DNA of 64,000 nt from Succinatimonas sp. CAG:777. Lineage in GTDB: Bacteria; Pseudomonadota; Gammaproteobacteria; Enterobacterales; Succinivibrionaceae. The notes beneath the pieces are model-generated. The model did not search any database and had not been told where the DNA came from. It worked only from the letters and a program-made list of their open reading frames with translations. The stretch covers positions 98,146-162,145 of the forward strand of contig HF987965.1 of assembly GCA_000431835.1 (NCBI GenBank), read 5' to 3'. Shown one piece after another: positions 8,493-18,281 of the stretch. Each line of letters opens with the position of its first letter. Position 1 is the stretch's first letter. The position numbers and the translations under genes are program-made.

Positions 8493-9244
8493 TGTTTACA
8501 GGTATTGTTGAAGCTGTAGGCACCCTGAAGGCTTTAAAAAAGCATGGCCACGGTTACGAGATTTTAGTAGAGACTCCAGATTCTTTTAAATTAAAAGAAC
8601 GCGTTAAATTAGGCGACTCTATTGCCAATAATGGTGTTTGTCTTACAGTTACAGCTATGTCAGGTAACGCCTTTTATGCAGATGTGTCTTCAGAGACTGT
8701 AAAATGTACCTGTTTGGGCAGTTATTCATCAGGGCATAAGATAAACCTAGAGCTAGCCTGTACCCCGTCTACTCATTTAGGAGGGCACGTTGTACAGGGC
8801 CACGTTGATGGCATCGGTACAGTCATCTCAAAGCATACCTTAGATGAGGCTTATGATATCTGGATAAAAGCTCCTAATGAGCTTTTACGCTATATTGCTC
8901 CAAAGGGCTCTATAGCAGTAGATGGTGTGTCTTTAACTGTAAATGAGATAAAGGGTGACTGCTTTAGATTAACCTTAATTCCTCATACTCAAAGTAATGT
9001 AAACTTTGAGAACTTTAATGAAGGTAATAAAGTTAATCTTGAGTGTGACGTATTAGCTAGATATTTAGAAAGACTGTTTACGGCAGGAGCCGGCTCCATT
9101 AACGCAGGAACTCAAAGTCTAGCTAAAGATGGCGCCATGAAAGGTCACACCACAAACAGCAAACAGAATAATTTATCAAATAGCAAGAGCTACAAGTCCT
9201 CTGCTATTACCATGAGTGCATTACTCATGAACGGTTTTAAGTAA
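8492..9244 (+). CDS. ribE: Riboflavin synthase alpha chain with C-terminal extension
   Basis: The enzyme dismutates two 6,7-dimethyl-8-ribityllumazine molecules to riboflavin. It starts MFTGIVEAVG and has the internal two-barrel repeat typical of the family, including GGHVVQGHVDGIGTV and GSIAVDGVSLTVNEI. The Cys in GVCLTVTA is the usual active-site region. The 250-residue length exceeds the usual 200-220. From about residue 205 it carries a Ser/Asn/Lys/Gly-rich, low-complexity extension. Its ATG overlaps the ribD stop by one base, so it is translationally coupled. This gene is called ribC in Escherichia coli and ribE in many other species. Confidence 0.95.
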   Translation: MFTGIVEAVGTLKALKKHGHGYEILVETPDSFKLKERVKLGDSIANNGVCLTVTAMSGNAFYADVSSETVKCTCLGSYSSGHKINLELACTPSTHLGGHVVQGHVDGIGTVISKHTLDEAYDIWIKAPNELLRYIAPKGSIAVDGVSLTVNEIKGDCFRLTLIPHTQSNVNFENFNEGNKVNLECDVLARYLERLFTAGAGSINAGTQSLAKDGAMKGHTTNSKQNNLSNSKSYKSSAITMSALLMNGFK

Positions 9245-9257
9245 TTTTGGAGAACCT

Positions 9258-9728
9258 ATGTCTATCAAAGTAATTGAAGGTAACAAGCCTTGCCGAGAGG
9301 GCAAGTTTGCTATTGTAGTATCTCGTTTTAACAGCCTTATCTGTGAGCGTCTGGTTGAAGGTGCTGTAGACGTTTTAAAGCGTGAAGGTGAGGTCCCAGA
9401 GGAGAACATTACTTTAGTACGTGTACCAGGTGCTATTGAGATCCCAGTAGTATGCGAAAAGATTGCACAGTCTCAAAAGTACGATGCTATCATCGCTTTA
9501 GGTTGTGTAATTCGTGGTTCAACCTATCACTTTGAGGTTGTAGCAAACGAGTGTGCTAAGGGTATTACTCAGGTAACCTTAAAGTATGCTATTCCTGTAT
9601 CAAACGGTGTTTTAACTGTAGATACTCTAGAGCAGGCTTTAGAGAGAGCAGGTTCTCATACCGGTAACAAGGGCGCCGAAGCTGCTTCTGCTGCACTTGA
9701 AATGGTAAATGTAGTAAAACAGTTTTAA
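9258..9728 (+). CDS. ribH: 6,7-dimethyl-8-ribityllumazine synthase
   Basis: RibH condenses the ribityl-uracil intermediate with dihydroxybutanone phosphate, the penultimate step of riboflavin synthesis, and usually forms a 60-subunit capsid. The 156-residue protein shows VSRFNSLICERLVEGA, VPGAIEIPVVCEK and ALGCVIRGSTYHFEVVANE, with the catalytic His in TYHFE. It lies 13 bases after the synthase gene and precedes nusB. A ribBA gene, often in such clusters, is absent, so dihydroxybutanone phosphate synthase must be encoded elsewhere. Confidence 0.97.
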   Translation: MSIKVIEGNKPCREGKFAIVVSRFNSLICERLVEGAVDVLKREGEVPEENITLVRVPGAIEIPVVCEKIAQSQKYDAIIALGCVIRGSTYHFEVVANECAKGITQVTLKYAIPVSNGVLTVDTLEQALERAGSHTGNKGAEAASAALEMVNVVKQF

Positions 9729-9849
9729 TTGAAGCTGAATTAAAAGTTTATAAAAAGTTATAAACAAATGCTTTAAATTTATAAAACAAAGCTTTAAATA
9801 AAGCACTTAGATAAGAGCTTTAAACTAAAACAATAAAGGATTTAAAAAG
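9729..9849 (+). repeat. AT-rich spacer with repeated GCTTTAAA/TTTATAAA words
   Basis: The ribH-nusB gap repeats CTTTAAA three times (near 9770, 9791 and 9819, the last two as GCTTTAAA) and carries TTTATAAA or TTATAAA between them. The region is very AT-rich and may hold a weak internal promoter for nusB. No gene is present. Confidence 0.3.
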
Positions 9850-10284
9850 ATGGATTCAACAGAAGGTGCAGTAACACCAGCTCAGCGTCACAAGGCAAGA
9901 CACTTTGCGATGCAGGCTATCTATCAGTGGCAGTTAACTGATTTAAGCCCAACCGAGATTGAAAAACAGTTTTTAGAAGATCAGCCTATGAAGGGCACCG
10001 ATCTTGATTACTTCCATGATTTAGTATCAGGTGTAATTAACAATGTTCATGATATCGACATTGTTTATGCTCCATACTTAAGCCGTCCATTAGACGATCT
10101 TGATCAGGTGGATAAGGCAGTGTTGCGTTTAGGTACCTTTGAGCTGATGTACCGCCAGGAAGTTCCATACCGTGTAGTTATCAACGAGGCTATTATTCTT
10201 GCAAAGGAATTTGCTGAGCAGGACAGCCACAAGTTCGTAAACGGTGTGTTAGATAAGGTCGTTAAGTCTTTTAAGGCTCACTAG
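9850..10284 (+). CDS. nusB: Transcription antitermination factor NusB
   Basis: NusB joins NusE (S10) and boxA RNA in antitermination complexes on ribosomal RNA operons. The 144-residue all-helical protein begins near the typical family motif RHKARHFAMQAIYQWQ. It ends with the conserved core QEVPYRVVINEAIILAKEF and KFVNGVLDKV. The order ribH-nusB-thiL is conserved in Gammaproteobacteria. The stop codon TAG shares one base with the GTG start of thiL. Confidence 0.96.
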   Translation: MDSTEGAVTPAQRHKARHFAMQAIYQWQLTDLSPTEIEKQFLEDQPMKGTDLDYFHDLVSGVINNVHDIDIVYAPYLSRPLDDLDQVDKAVLRLGTFELMYRQEVPYRVVINEAIILAKEFAEQDSHKFVNGVLDKVVKSFKAH

Positions 10285-11258
10285 TGTCACTAGGTGAATT
10301 TGAACTTATAAAAAAGTACTTCTGTCAGAATGACAGAGGTACTGGTATTGAATTAGGCATAGGCGATGACTGTGCCTTATTAAATCTGCCTGAAAACAAA
10401 ACTCTTGCTATCACCACCGATACCCAGATTGAGGGTATTCACTTTTTTTCTAACACCTCTCCTTACTATGTCGGTTATAAGTCTTTGCTGGTAAACTTAT
10501 CTGACTTAGCTGCCATGGGAGCAAAACCATACTGTTTTACATTATCACTTACACTGCCTGAGGCTAACGAGGACTTTTTAAAAGAGTTTTCAAAAGGATT
10601 ATTTTCACTTGCTTCAAAAGTAGATATTCCTCTAATTGGAGGAAATACTACTAAAGGTGAGTTATCCATAACCATCAGTGCTTATGGTCTTGTAGATAAA
10701 GGTAAGGCTTTAAGACGAGATAAGGCAAAAGTAAACGACGACATCTATGTTACAGGTACACTAGGTCTGCCAGGTCTTGCTGTAGAACTAGGTTATAAGA
10801 CCATTTGCCTTGATAAGTTTATTGATGGAAAAGATGCTTTTACATACTGCTATGAAAAGAGCATGATAATTCCTGACAGATGTGAATTTGCTCATAAACT
10901 TGTAAATTACTCAGACTGTGCTTTAGACATCTCAGATGGACTTGTAGGAGACTTAAGACATATCTTAGAGCGTTCTTGCGTAGGTGCAAGAATCGATGTT
11001 GAAAAGTTGCCAAAGCCCTGTGAGTTTTCAATTTACAACCTTGATGAAAAAATACAGGACAAACTTTGTCTGTATGGTGGCGGTGATTATGAATTGTTAT
11101 TTACAGCACCAAGTGCGAATGAAGACAAGATCATGGAATTGGCTTCAACATATGCTGTAAAAGTAAGCAAAATTGGCAAAATTAAAAATGGTACATTAGA
11201 GATCTTAAAACATGGTAAGATGTACCATCAAAACGACAAGTCGTTCGAACATTTTTAA
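10284..11258 (+). CDS. thiL: Thiamine-monophosphate kinase
   Basis: ThiL phosphorylates thiamine monophosphate to the active diphosphate. The 324-residue protein shows the PurM/ThiL-family metal and nucleotide motifs: GIGDDCALL near residue 27, TTDTQIEGIHF, NLSDLAAMGAKP, ALDISDGLVGDLRHI and the C-terminal YGGGDYELLFTA. The GTG start at 10284 overlaps the nusB stop by one base, so translation is coupled. The pgpA gene that often follows is replaced by an FKBP lipoprotein gene. Confidence 0.95.
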   Translation: MSLGEFELIKKYFCQNDRGTGIELGIGDDCALLNLPENKTLAITTDTQIEGIHFFSNTSPYYVGYKSLLVNLSDLAAMGAKPYCFTLSLTLPEANEDFLKEFSKGLFSLASKVDIPLIGGNTTKGELSITISAYGLVDKGKALRRDKAKVNDDIYVTGTLGLPGLAVELGYKTICLDKFIDGKDAFTYCYEKSMIIPDRCEFAHKLVNYSDCALDISDGLVGDLRHILERSCVGARIDVEKLPKPCEFSIYNLDEKIQDKLCLYGGGDYELLFTAPSANEDKIMELASTYAVKVSKIGKIKNGTLEILKHGKMYHQNDKSFEHF

Positions 11259-11290
11259 GTACAAGAATTCAAGGAACACTGGAGATTATC

Positions 11291-12109
11291 TTGAACACAT
11301 TATTAAAAAAGACTGCCATCGCAACAGTACTGGCAGCATCAGTATTTTCATTAAACGCATGCGATCACGAAGTATCAGTTTCAAAAAACGGTGCAGTTGT
11401 TAATGCAAATGCTACAGCAACTGCAGCTCTAAATGATAAGAGCTCTTTTGAAGAGAAGGCCGCCTATGCTATCGGCGCTTCTTTAGGCGAGTATGTAGCT
11501 CAGATGAAGCAGAGTCAGGAGCAGTTAATCGGTCCAATCTCTGCTGAAAAAGTAATCGAAGGCTTTACTGATGGTGTAAACGGCGCTTCAGCATTAGACA
11601 GAGCACAGATTGAAAAAGTATTAAAAGATCTTGATGCAAAGATCCAGGAAAAGATTGCTCAAGAACAGAAGATATCAGCTGAAGATAACTTAAAGGCTGG
11701 TGAAGCATTCTTAGCTGCTAATTCAAAGAAAGATGGTGTTGTAACTACTACTTCTGGTTTACAGTACAAGGTTGTAAAGCAGGGTGAAGGTGAGACCGCT
11801 AAGAAGGGTGACAAGATCACTGTAACCTATAAAGGCACAACCATTGATGGTGTAACTTTTGACGAGTCTAAAAAGCCTATCGAGTTCCCATTAGAGAACA
11901 TGATTGAAGGTTGGATCGAAGGTTTGCAGTTAATGAACGAAGGTTCAGAGTACATCCTCTACATCCCATCAAAACTAGCTTATGGAGAGAATGGTGCTTC
12001 ACAGATTGTAAAACCAAACTCTGTTTTAATCTTTGATGTTAAGTTATTAAAGATTGAAAAACCAGCTTCTAAGGCTGAGACTGAGTCAAAAGAAGAAGCT
12101 AAGAAGTAG
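11291..12109 (+). CDS. Mip/FkpA-type FKBP peptidyl-prolyl isomerase lipoprotein
   Basis: The TTG start at 11291 follows GGAGATTATC and begins a signal sequence ending in the lipobox SLNAC, so an envelope lipoprotein is expected. Residues of about 55-140 form the helical dimerisation domain (EKAAYAIGASLGEYV through EQKISAEDNLKAGEAFLA). The C-terminal FKBP domain has GDKITVTYKGTTIDGVTFD, IEGWIEGLQLM and IPSKLAYGE. A Lys/Glu/Ser-rich tail closes the 272-residue chain. The family folds or repairs proteins in the periplasm. The gene lies 32 bases after thiL and may be part of that operon. Confidence 0.9.
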   Translation: MNTLLKKTAIATVLAASVFSLNACDHEVSVSKNGAVVNANATATAALNDKSSFEEKAAYAIGASLGEYVAQMKQSQEQLIGPISAEKVIEGFTDGVNGASALDRAQIEKVLKDLDAKIQEKIAQEQKISAEDNLKAGEAFLAANSKKDGVVTTTSGLQYKVVKQGEGETAKKGDKITVTYKGTTIDGVTFDESKKPIEFPLENMIEGWIEGLQLMNEGSEYILYIPSKLAYGENGASQIVKPNSVLIFDVKLLKIEKPASKAETESKEEAKK

Positions 12110-12170
12110 ACTTAAGCTTTAAAAAATATAAAAAAGCTGTTCTTTCATTTAGTGGAAGTACTCGCATCTA

Positions 12171-12214
12171 AAAGCTCTAACCAAATGTACGATCTTTGGT
12201 TGGAGCTTTCAATT
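12171..12214 (+). terminator. Strong terminator-like hairpin after the FKBP gene
   Basis: A 15-base stem (12171-12185 with 12195-12209) has one T-G wobble and a nine-base loop, and is followed by CAATTTTAG. It should end the glyA-to-FKBP transcript. The rest of the 12110-12505 gap holds no supportable gene; the open frame at 12152-12337 only runs through this hairpin. Confidence 0.65.
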
Positions 12215-12505
12215 TTAGAAATACGTAGTAAGAAAAGATTCATCATTTATGTTCACCATAAATGGTGCCAACCTTTATTGCTAATGGCATCTGTTCTGTT
12301 GCTAATCCTCACATTATTAAGAGAGCATTATGTTTAAGTAGAAGTTTTGAACTTAATGTTAAACTTTAAGATAGAGAAAAGGTCTTATGAGACAGGATAT
12401 AAGTTGTTTTCTGCACTGTCTTGATCCATCCATAATTTGTCACTGATAAAAGAAAAAAATTGCTTTTCAATATATAATCTAGAATAAGGTTTGGAGATAA
12501 TACAT

Positions 12506-14516
12506 ATGAAAGATATCAGCTCAACAGGTTCATTTATAGATTTTACTTTAGAGAACTTTATCTATGTTGATAAGACTGAATATATTCCAAAGCTCGTCAA
12601 ACTAAAGCGAGTTTTTATCTCCCGTCCACGTCGTTTTGGAAAATCTTTAACTTTAGATACCATAGCAACTTTATTTGAAACAGGTGTAGAGCCTTACTTT
12701 AAAGGAACCTGGATTTATGACAAGTGGACAGAGCCTACCTATCCTGTATTAAGACTGAATTTCTTAGATTTAGATAAGTACTCGCTTGATCTTTTTAAGC
12801 AAAAGCTAAATTCAATTATCACTGCATTCGCTCAAGACATCAATCTTAAAGGCTACAAAGAGAAAGTCGAACCTGAAGACACAATTGACAGTATGCTCGA
12901 GAAGTTAAGAGAAGAAAAACGACAAATAGTGATCTTAATTGATGAGTATGACTGTCAGTTAACCTCTAACATCAATAATGAAGAGCTTTATAAGCAATTC
13001 CAAAAAGAATTACAAAATATCTATAACAATTTAAAAGATAAGTGGGCAATTAAATTCTTACTTATCACAGGTGTTACCAAAACTAAAAACTCCTCTGTCT
13101 TTTCAGGAACTGATATCAACGATATTACAAATTATAGCCCATATTCACAGATGATAGGCTTTACCCGCGACGAGATAAAAAAGTACTACATTGATTATTT
13201 AAAGCTTGCCGCTTACTGGTGTCACCAGATTAAAAGATGTATCAATCTTTTCAATTGGTTCTGATATCAAAGATATAACTAATTACAGCCCATATTCTCA
13301 GATGATAGGTTTTACCCGCGACGAGATAAAAAAGTACTACATTGATTATTTAAAGCTTGCCGCTTCCTGTGAGAATAACTGTAGCGTTGACAAAGTAACC
13401 GAAGCTCAGATTGAATCTTTGTTAGATAGACTTGCCAAGAACTATGATTCGTGATGAGATAAAAAAGTACTACATCGATTATTTAAAGTTGGCAGCATCC
13501 TATGAGAACAACTGCACTGTAGATAACGTAACCGAAGCTCAGATTGAATCTTTGTTAGATAGATAGTGTTGAAGAAGTAACTGACACTCAGATTGAGTCT
13601 ATGTTAGATAGACTTGCCAAGAACTATGATGGTTACTGTTTTGATGAAGACTATGAAAAGAAAGTTTTCAGTACATGGTCGGTAAATACATTTTTCCAAA
13701 ATATTGTAAAAAATAAATTTGTAGATTTTGGTGAATACTGGTACGACAATGGTGGCTTACCTTCAATCCTAGTTAACTATTTAAAAACACATGAACTGAA
13801 TATCTTTGATTACTTAGATAAAAATAAGAGTTTAAAAGTTACTTGAACTAAATGCTTTTGACTATTTAAATAAAGAAAATCCTATAACAATCCCTGTTAA
13901 CGATTTTTTAAATCCAACATCTTTAACTACTATTAATCAGAATGTACTGATGTGCCAGACAGGCTACTTAACCTTACGCTCTGCTTTAACTAGTGGTGAT
14001 CTTACAGTAGATTTAGGTATTCCAAATGGTGAAATCTATAAAGCCTTAAACAGATTACTTGCCATCAACTTTTATAAGGAAGGTATCTATGCTTTAGCTA
14101 AAGGTGTAAGAGACCTATTAGATGCAGGTGAGATAGAAGATATCATAGATAGATTTAACTCAGTTATAAATTCAGTATCTTATGATCATTTCCCTATTAA
14201 CAGTGAAGCTGCGGTACAGAACTACCTATACCTATTCTTAATAGGTGCAGGTATTGAAACAACTACTGAAAGTCACTCTTCAAAAGGAAGAGCAGATTTA
14301 ATTATAGAAACTAAAAACAGACGCTTAGTCTTTGAATTAAAGTATGCTGAAGATGAAACTGTAGCAAAGACAAAGCTTACTGATGCTGTAGAACAGATTA
14401 AATCACGAGACTATGGTAATACAGAGCCTAAGAAAGCAGAGCTTTTAAGAATAGCAACGGTCTTTAATGCAGATCCTAAGGTAAGAGCTTTTACCGAGTA
14501 TCAAAAAGTCGTATAG
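12506..14516 (+). pseudogene. Broken AAA-ATPase-like/PD-(D/E)XK protein gene
   Basis: The reading frames together encode a protein of the AAA-ATPase-like (PF09820) plus DUF1703/PD-(D/E)XK nuclease (PF08011) class. The first frame starts at ATG 12506, after TTTGGAG, and shows YVDKTEYI, the Walker-A-like RPRRFGKSLTLD and the Walker-B ILIDEYDCQL. The last frame (to 14516) has the nuclease core GRADLIIETKNRRLVFELKY with Asp and Glu-x-Lys. Between them, nested imperfect repeats (13111-13633) and frameshifts near 13215, 13449, 13565 and 13845 break the frame into at least four pieces. A full-length relative is present at 60080-61942. Members are often multicopy; their role is not settled. Confidence 0.8.
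13111..13633 (+). repeat. Nested imperfect direct repeats inside the AAA-ATPase pseudogene
   Basis: A 104-base segment (13111-13214) recurs at 13262-13365. The part beginning CGCGACGAGATAAAAAAG and running through AAAGTAACCGAAGC recurs at 13450-13564, and a further partial copy runs 13566-13633. Copies differ at scattered, mostly third-codon positions (for example AACGATATTACA versus AAAGATATAACT). They are therefore not simple recent tandem duplicates. Confidence 0.85.
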
Positions 14517-14699
14517 CTAGTTTCAACATATTAGCTAAGGCTCTAATCTGTATGGTAAAGATGTAGGGCTACTATACTGAAACTTACACTTCAATGTCAT
14601 ACGTTGACTTTGAAGATCATCAGCTAAGCACTTAAGCTATGCGACTGAGCTTTCTTTGAAAAGGATCTTGTGATTTGAAAGCAGAGTTTAGCTTTTCTT

Positions 14700-16547
14700 T
14701 TACTCATTTATCAGAGTTTTTAGCTCTGATAAAGAAACATCGCCCGTATAAGAACCTTTAATTTTTCCTTTCTCATCTATTAAAGCTACAAAAGGTACAC
14801 CCACAATGGCTAACTTTTTTGCTAGCTTTAAATTGTCATCTGTATCTGGCTTGGTAAAATCAAAACGTATCAGTTTTAAATCTTTTGTAGCCTCTTTAAA
14901 TTCACTAGTTGAATAGAGCTTTTTATCCAGTTCATGACAATTTGAGCACCAGTCAGCTGATACTGTAATTAAGATCTTTTGTCCTTTATATGGGGATAAA
15001 CTCTCATAAGATTGCGCATAGGTAAAAGGTAACTTTTGAGTAGTACCTGCAATAAAGAAGATGCAGCTGAAGAGTACAAAGAAAGTTGCAAGAGAAGAGG
15101 TAAGAATAATAGAGAGTTTGCGTGAGTGCAGTAAGATACCTACAGCGTAAGCTGTGCACAGGGCATAAACAAAAGGCTCAATATAAAAATCTAAAGCGCC
15201 GAAAAGGTGCTTTACGATAAAGTAAGAACCAAGAATTAAAGGTATAGCTAAAAGGTTTTTAACTACATTACTTTTACCTCTAAAGATATTTAAAAAGCGA
15301 GAACCAAAGGTGCCAATGATAAGTAGTGGTACCCCCATACCAATACCTATAAATAAAAACATCAGCATGCCTTTTACAATAGAGTTAGTGCTTATAACAT
15401 AAATTAAGGCACCTGCTAAAGGAGCACTGGTACACGGTGTAGCAATCAGTGCACTTAGAGCACCAAACACAAAAGACTTTTTCAAAGTACCGCTTTTTTG
15501 TCTGCTGATTGTCTTTTCAAGTTTTGCATTTAAGCAGGATGGGACTTTTAAATGAATAGCCCCCATGCAGTCAAAGGCAAAGATTAAGAGTAATGATGCC
15601 ATAACGATTAGACTTAATGGATGCTGCAGAACACCATGAGCTGCAACCCCTACCTGAGCAAAGATAAGTCCTAAGACACAGTAGGTAAGAGCTAAGCCTA
15701 ACAAATAACTTAGGTTCTGTTTAAATGCATGAGCTGTATTTTCAAATCTTCCGCCTAGGATTGTTGCTGAGTAAATAGAAAGCATTGGCAATACACAAGG
15801 TGTTAAATCAAGGGCAGCTCCAAAGATTAAACATAGAAGTAAAATTAAAATAAAGTTATCTGAAGATTTGAATAAAGATCGCTGATCCTGTGAATTACCA
15901 GTGTCTGAGGATGTTAAAGCAAAGGCTTCACCTGAAGATTTATGTTTTGTTTCAGAACTATTTTCTATTCTGTTATGATTTTTTAGGGTATCTGAATTGA
16001 ATGATACTTCTGAGTCAGTCTCTTCTTTTCTGTCTTCTTTATCCGAAGATCCTGCATTTGTATTCTCAACATCTTTAGTGATTGCAAAAATTATTTTTTG
16101 TTCTGGATAACAGATGCCTGCGCTGTCGCACCCTCTGTAAAAAAGATGAACAGAATCTCCTTTTAAAGCCCTTTTAACGGTTATTTCAACATCAAAGGAT
16201 GTATCGATGATACTGGTTGTTCCATTAAGATCTGTATGGCTGGTACCATCAGGAATTGATGACAGAACAGTATCTGCATTGTCTCCTTTTACCAGTATGG
16301 AATCTCTGTAAATATAAGAGCCGGCATCAAGTTTAATACTGCATTTAATTTTATTGTTTTCTTTGTAGGCACAGATGCCTGTAAATGGTAATGATGAAGC
16401 TGCATTACCGTCATTAGAATTATTTTCTGCTTTAATTTCAGGTAGATTAAACAGAGAGGCAAATTCATCATCAGCTAGGGCAAAATTGCAAATATATATT
16501 GAATTTAATAGAAAAAATAATAAAAAAGTAATAAAAGATCTGAGCAT
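14700..16547 (-). CDS. dsbD: Thiol:disulfide interchange protein DsbD
   Basis: DsbD carries electrons from cytoplasmic thioredoxin across the inner membrane to keep DsbC and related periplasmic thiols reduced. The 615-residue protein has a signal peptide (cleavage near LADDE), then the N-terminal alpha domain with Cys140 and Cys146 in GCDSAGICYPEQ. A Ser/Asp-rich linker follows (about residues 165-225). The eight-helix membrane core carries Cys251 in DLTPCVLPM and Cys372 in ATPCTSAPL. The C-terminal thioredoxin domain has ADWCSNC (Cys534 and Cys537). All six redox cysteines are present. The gene stands alone, convergent with the upstream pseudogene. Confidence 0.96.
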   Translation of the reverse strand: MLRSFITFLLFFLLNSIYICNFALADDEFASLFNLPEIKAENNSNDGNAASSLPFTGICAYKENNKIKCSIKLDAGSYIYRDSILVKGDNADTVLSSIPDGTSHTDLNGTTSIIDTSFDVEITVKRALKGDSVHLFYRGCDSAGICYPEQKIIFAITKDVENTNAGSSDKEDRKEETDSEVSFNSDTLKNHNRIENSSETKHKSSGEAFALTSSDTGNSQDQRSLFKSSDNFILILLLCLIFGAALDLTPCVLPMLSIYSATILGGRFENTAHAFKQNLSYLLGLALTYCVLGLIFAQVGVAAHGVLQHPLSLIVMASLLLIFAFDCMGAIHLKVPSCLNAKLEKTISRQKSGTLKKSFVFGALSALIATPCTSAPLAGALIYVISTNSIVKGMLMFLFIGIGMGVPLLIIGTFGSRFLNIFRGKSNVVKNLLAIPLILGSYFIVKHLFGALDFYIEPFVYALCTAYAVGILLHSRKLSIILTSSLATFFVLFSCIFFIAGTTQKLPFTYAQSYESLSPYKGQKILITVSADWCSNCHELDKKLYSTSEFKEATKDLKLIRFDFTKPDTDDNLKLAKKLAIVGVPFVALIDEKGKIKGSYTGDVSLSELKTLINE

Positions 16548-17167
16548 AGATAATTATCTTGAAAAATAACAACATTAAGATTATATCATTACAAATATTG
16601 GTCTGAACGTACTGGAAGAATGTTAAGTGTCGGTATATCAGAGATCTCTACAACAGCATATGATTTGTGTTAATTTAGTTTATACACAGCGTAAATAAGA
16701 TTTCATCTTATTATTGATTAATTAAATAAGCTCTTAACACTTTTCTTATCATGATATGGTCAAGAGTGGGTGTTAATTATCAAGTTTTGCTTTAATTTTA
16801 TGTATTTCATGCAAAAGCCTTTTTTATCCGCATTTTGATGCTACATTTACGATCTACTGATCTGCATACATCACAGATCACTTTTTAAGAGAGTTGTAAT
16901 GGCACTGTTCAGTAAAGAGTGCATTGGATCGCCAGCAGTTACCTAATGCAACTTATCATCAAGCTCTTTGTGTCTCAAGTCTTATGAAATGTAAGGTGAG
17001 TCAATAATTGGTGCTAAAAGAAAAGTGCAAAGTTTTACATTTTGTGAATTGAGTCACACAGTTTTTTTAATGAGCTGACAGTTCGCCCTGAGACTGTCAT
17101 AATGAATTGGTTTTGGGGATCACCATTTGATTCCATTTTTTCTCTTTTTTGAAGAATTGAATACAGT
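16548..17167. other. Intergenic region at the left edge of the acyl-glycan island
   Basis: This 620-base AT-rich gap lies between the dsbD start and the first island gene. I see no supportable gene. An inverted repeat, TGACAGT (17076-17082) with ACTGTCA (17093-17099), sits about 70 bases before the first island gene. It could be an operator or a weak terminator. The promoter of the island probably lies between it and 17168. Confidence 0.35.
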
Positions 17168-18019
17168 ATGTATTTTGAAAAGATAATTTTAGTTGGATCT
17201 GGCGATGTTGCTTGTTTTTGTTCCAATTTTCTTAATAAATTAGCAATAAAACATGTTGTTATTGAAACCGAGCAATCGCCTTTATCAATGCTCTCGTATT
17301 CTTGCAAAAAAGGAGAAATTGAAAAAATCGATCTTTTCAAATACAGAAATTTAGATGATGCCATTATTAATTTAGCTCTAGGAAAAACTTTAGTAATAAG
17401 TGCTAATAATAGATTTATTTTTAAAGACTGCCTTCAAGAAAATATCACAATCATAAATTTTCATTATGGGCTTATTCAAAACTATAGAGGTATGAACATC
17501 CCAACCTGGGTAATTTTTAATGGAGAAAAGTATACTGGTCCAACTTGGCATTTTGTTTCCTCTGCTGTAGATGCAGGAGAGATTATTGCTCAAGATAAAT
17601 TTGAAATATTCAATACAGATACAGCATTTACTGTAACTAAAAAAAACATGAAACTTGGAGAAGAATTGTTTGCTAAGTTTATCCAAGAATTTTTGAACGA
17701 ACCCATAAAATTTAAAAAAAATCAACCGTTAAATTGTATATCAAAAGTTTATAAAAGCTATGAGTTACCTAATGATGGGGTGCTGTCAATGAGTCAAAAT
17801 GCAATTGCCATGATGAGACTTTTAAGGGCTTTTGATTATGGGAAAATCAAGTACGTTCCACCTTTGAAATTTTACGAAAATGGAGTTTGCTTTGACATTG
17901 TAGACTATGGATTTTTGGACAAGGTGGCAAAAAAAAGAAATGTAGATGACAAGATACTTGAATTTATCAAAGATAAAATTGTATTTACGTTAATATTACG
18001 TGCCAAACACAGCTTTTAA
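17168..18019 (+). CDS. Formyltransferase-like protein (Fmt N-terminal fold)
   Basis: The 283-residue protein resembles the catalytic domain of methionyl-tRNA formyltransferase and sugar N-formyltransferases, which use 10-formyl-tetrahydrofolate. The catalytic triad can be placed: Asn97 and His99 in INFHYGLIQNYRGMN, and Asp135 in SSAVDAGEII. These match Asn108, His110 and Asp146 of Escherichia coli Fmt. The N-terminus (KIILVGSGDVACFCSNFL) is the usual Rossmann start, and the C-terminal 80 residues are not recognised. It is not the housekeeping Fmt, judging by its divergence and context. It may formylate an amino group on a carrier-bound or sugar-linked intermediate. It is the first gene of the island. 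Confidence 0.7.
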   Translation: MYFEKIILVGSGDVACFCSNFLNKLAIKHVVIETEQSPLSMLSYSCKKGEIEKIDLFKYRNLDDAIINLALGKTLVISANNRFIFKDCLQENITIINFHYGLIQNYRGMNIPTWVIFNGEKYTGPTWHFVSSAVDAGEIIAQDKFEIFNTDTAFTVTKKNMKLGEELFAKFIQEFLNEPIKFKKNQPLNCISKVYKSYELPNDGVLSMSQNAIAMMRLLRAFDYGKIKYVPPLKFYENGVCFDIVDYGFLDKVAKKRNVDDKILEFIKDKIVFTLILRAKHSF

Positions 18020-18281
18020 AATGCTAAAGATGATATAGCAACAATTTAACAACTTGATTTTAATGATTTAGAAATGCTAGTTCGTATTGAGAGTATAAGA
18101 TTTGAAAAGAAAACAACAAGGACTCTTTTATTGATTATGAAATACAGCATCGTTTCTTGATTTTTCGATAATTTTATGACTTGAAAACTGTAGCAACATA
18201 GGTTTCGATTTTTGCTTTTCTATGCACTTTGCAATTTAATTGGCTCTTCACTAACTAAGTGTACATGAACTGAGGTGAAGT

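Noticed and set aside
12152..12337. A 61-codon open frame after the FKBP gene
   Set aside because: It runs through a 15-base terminator-like stem and has no ribosome-binding site or recognisable sequence.
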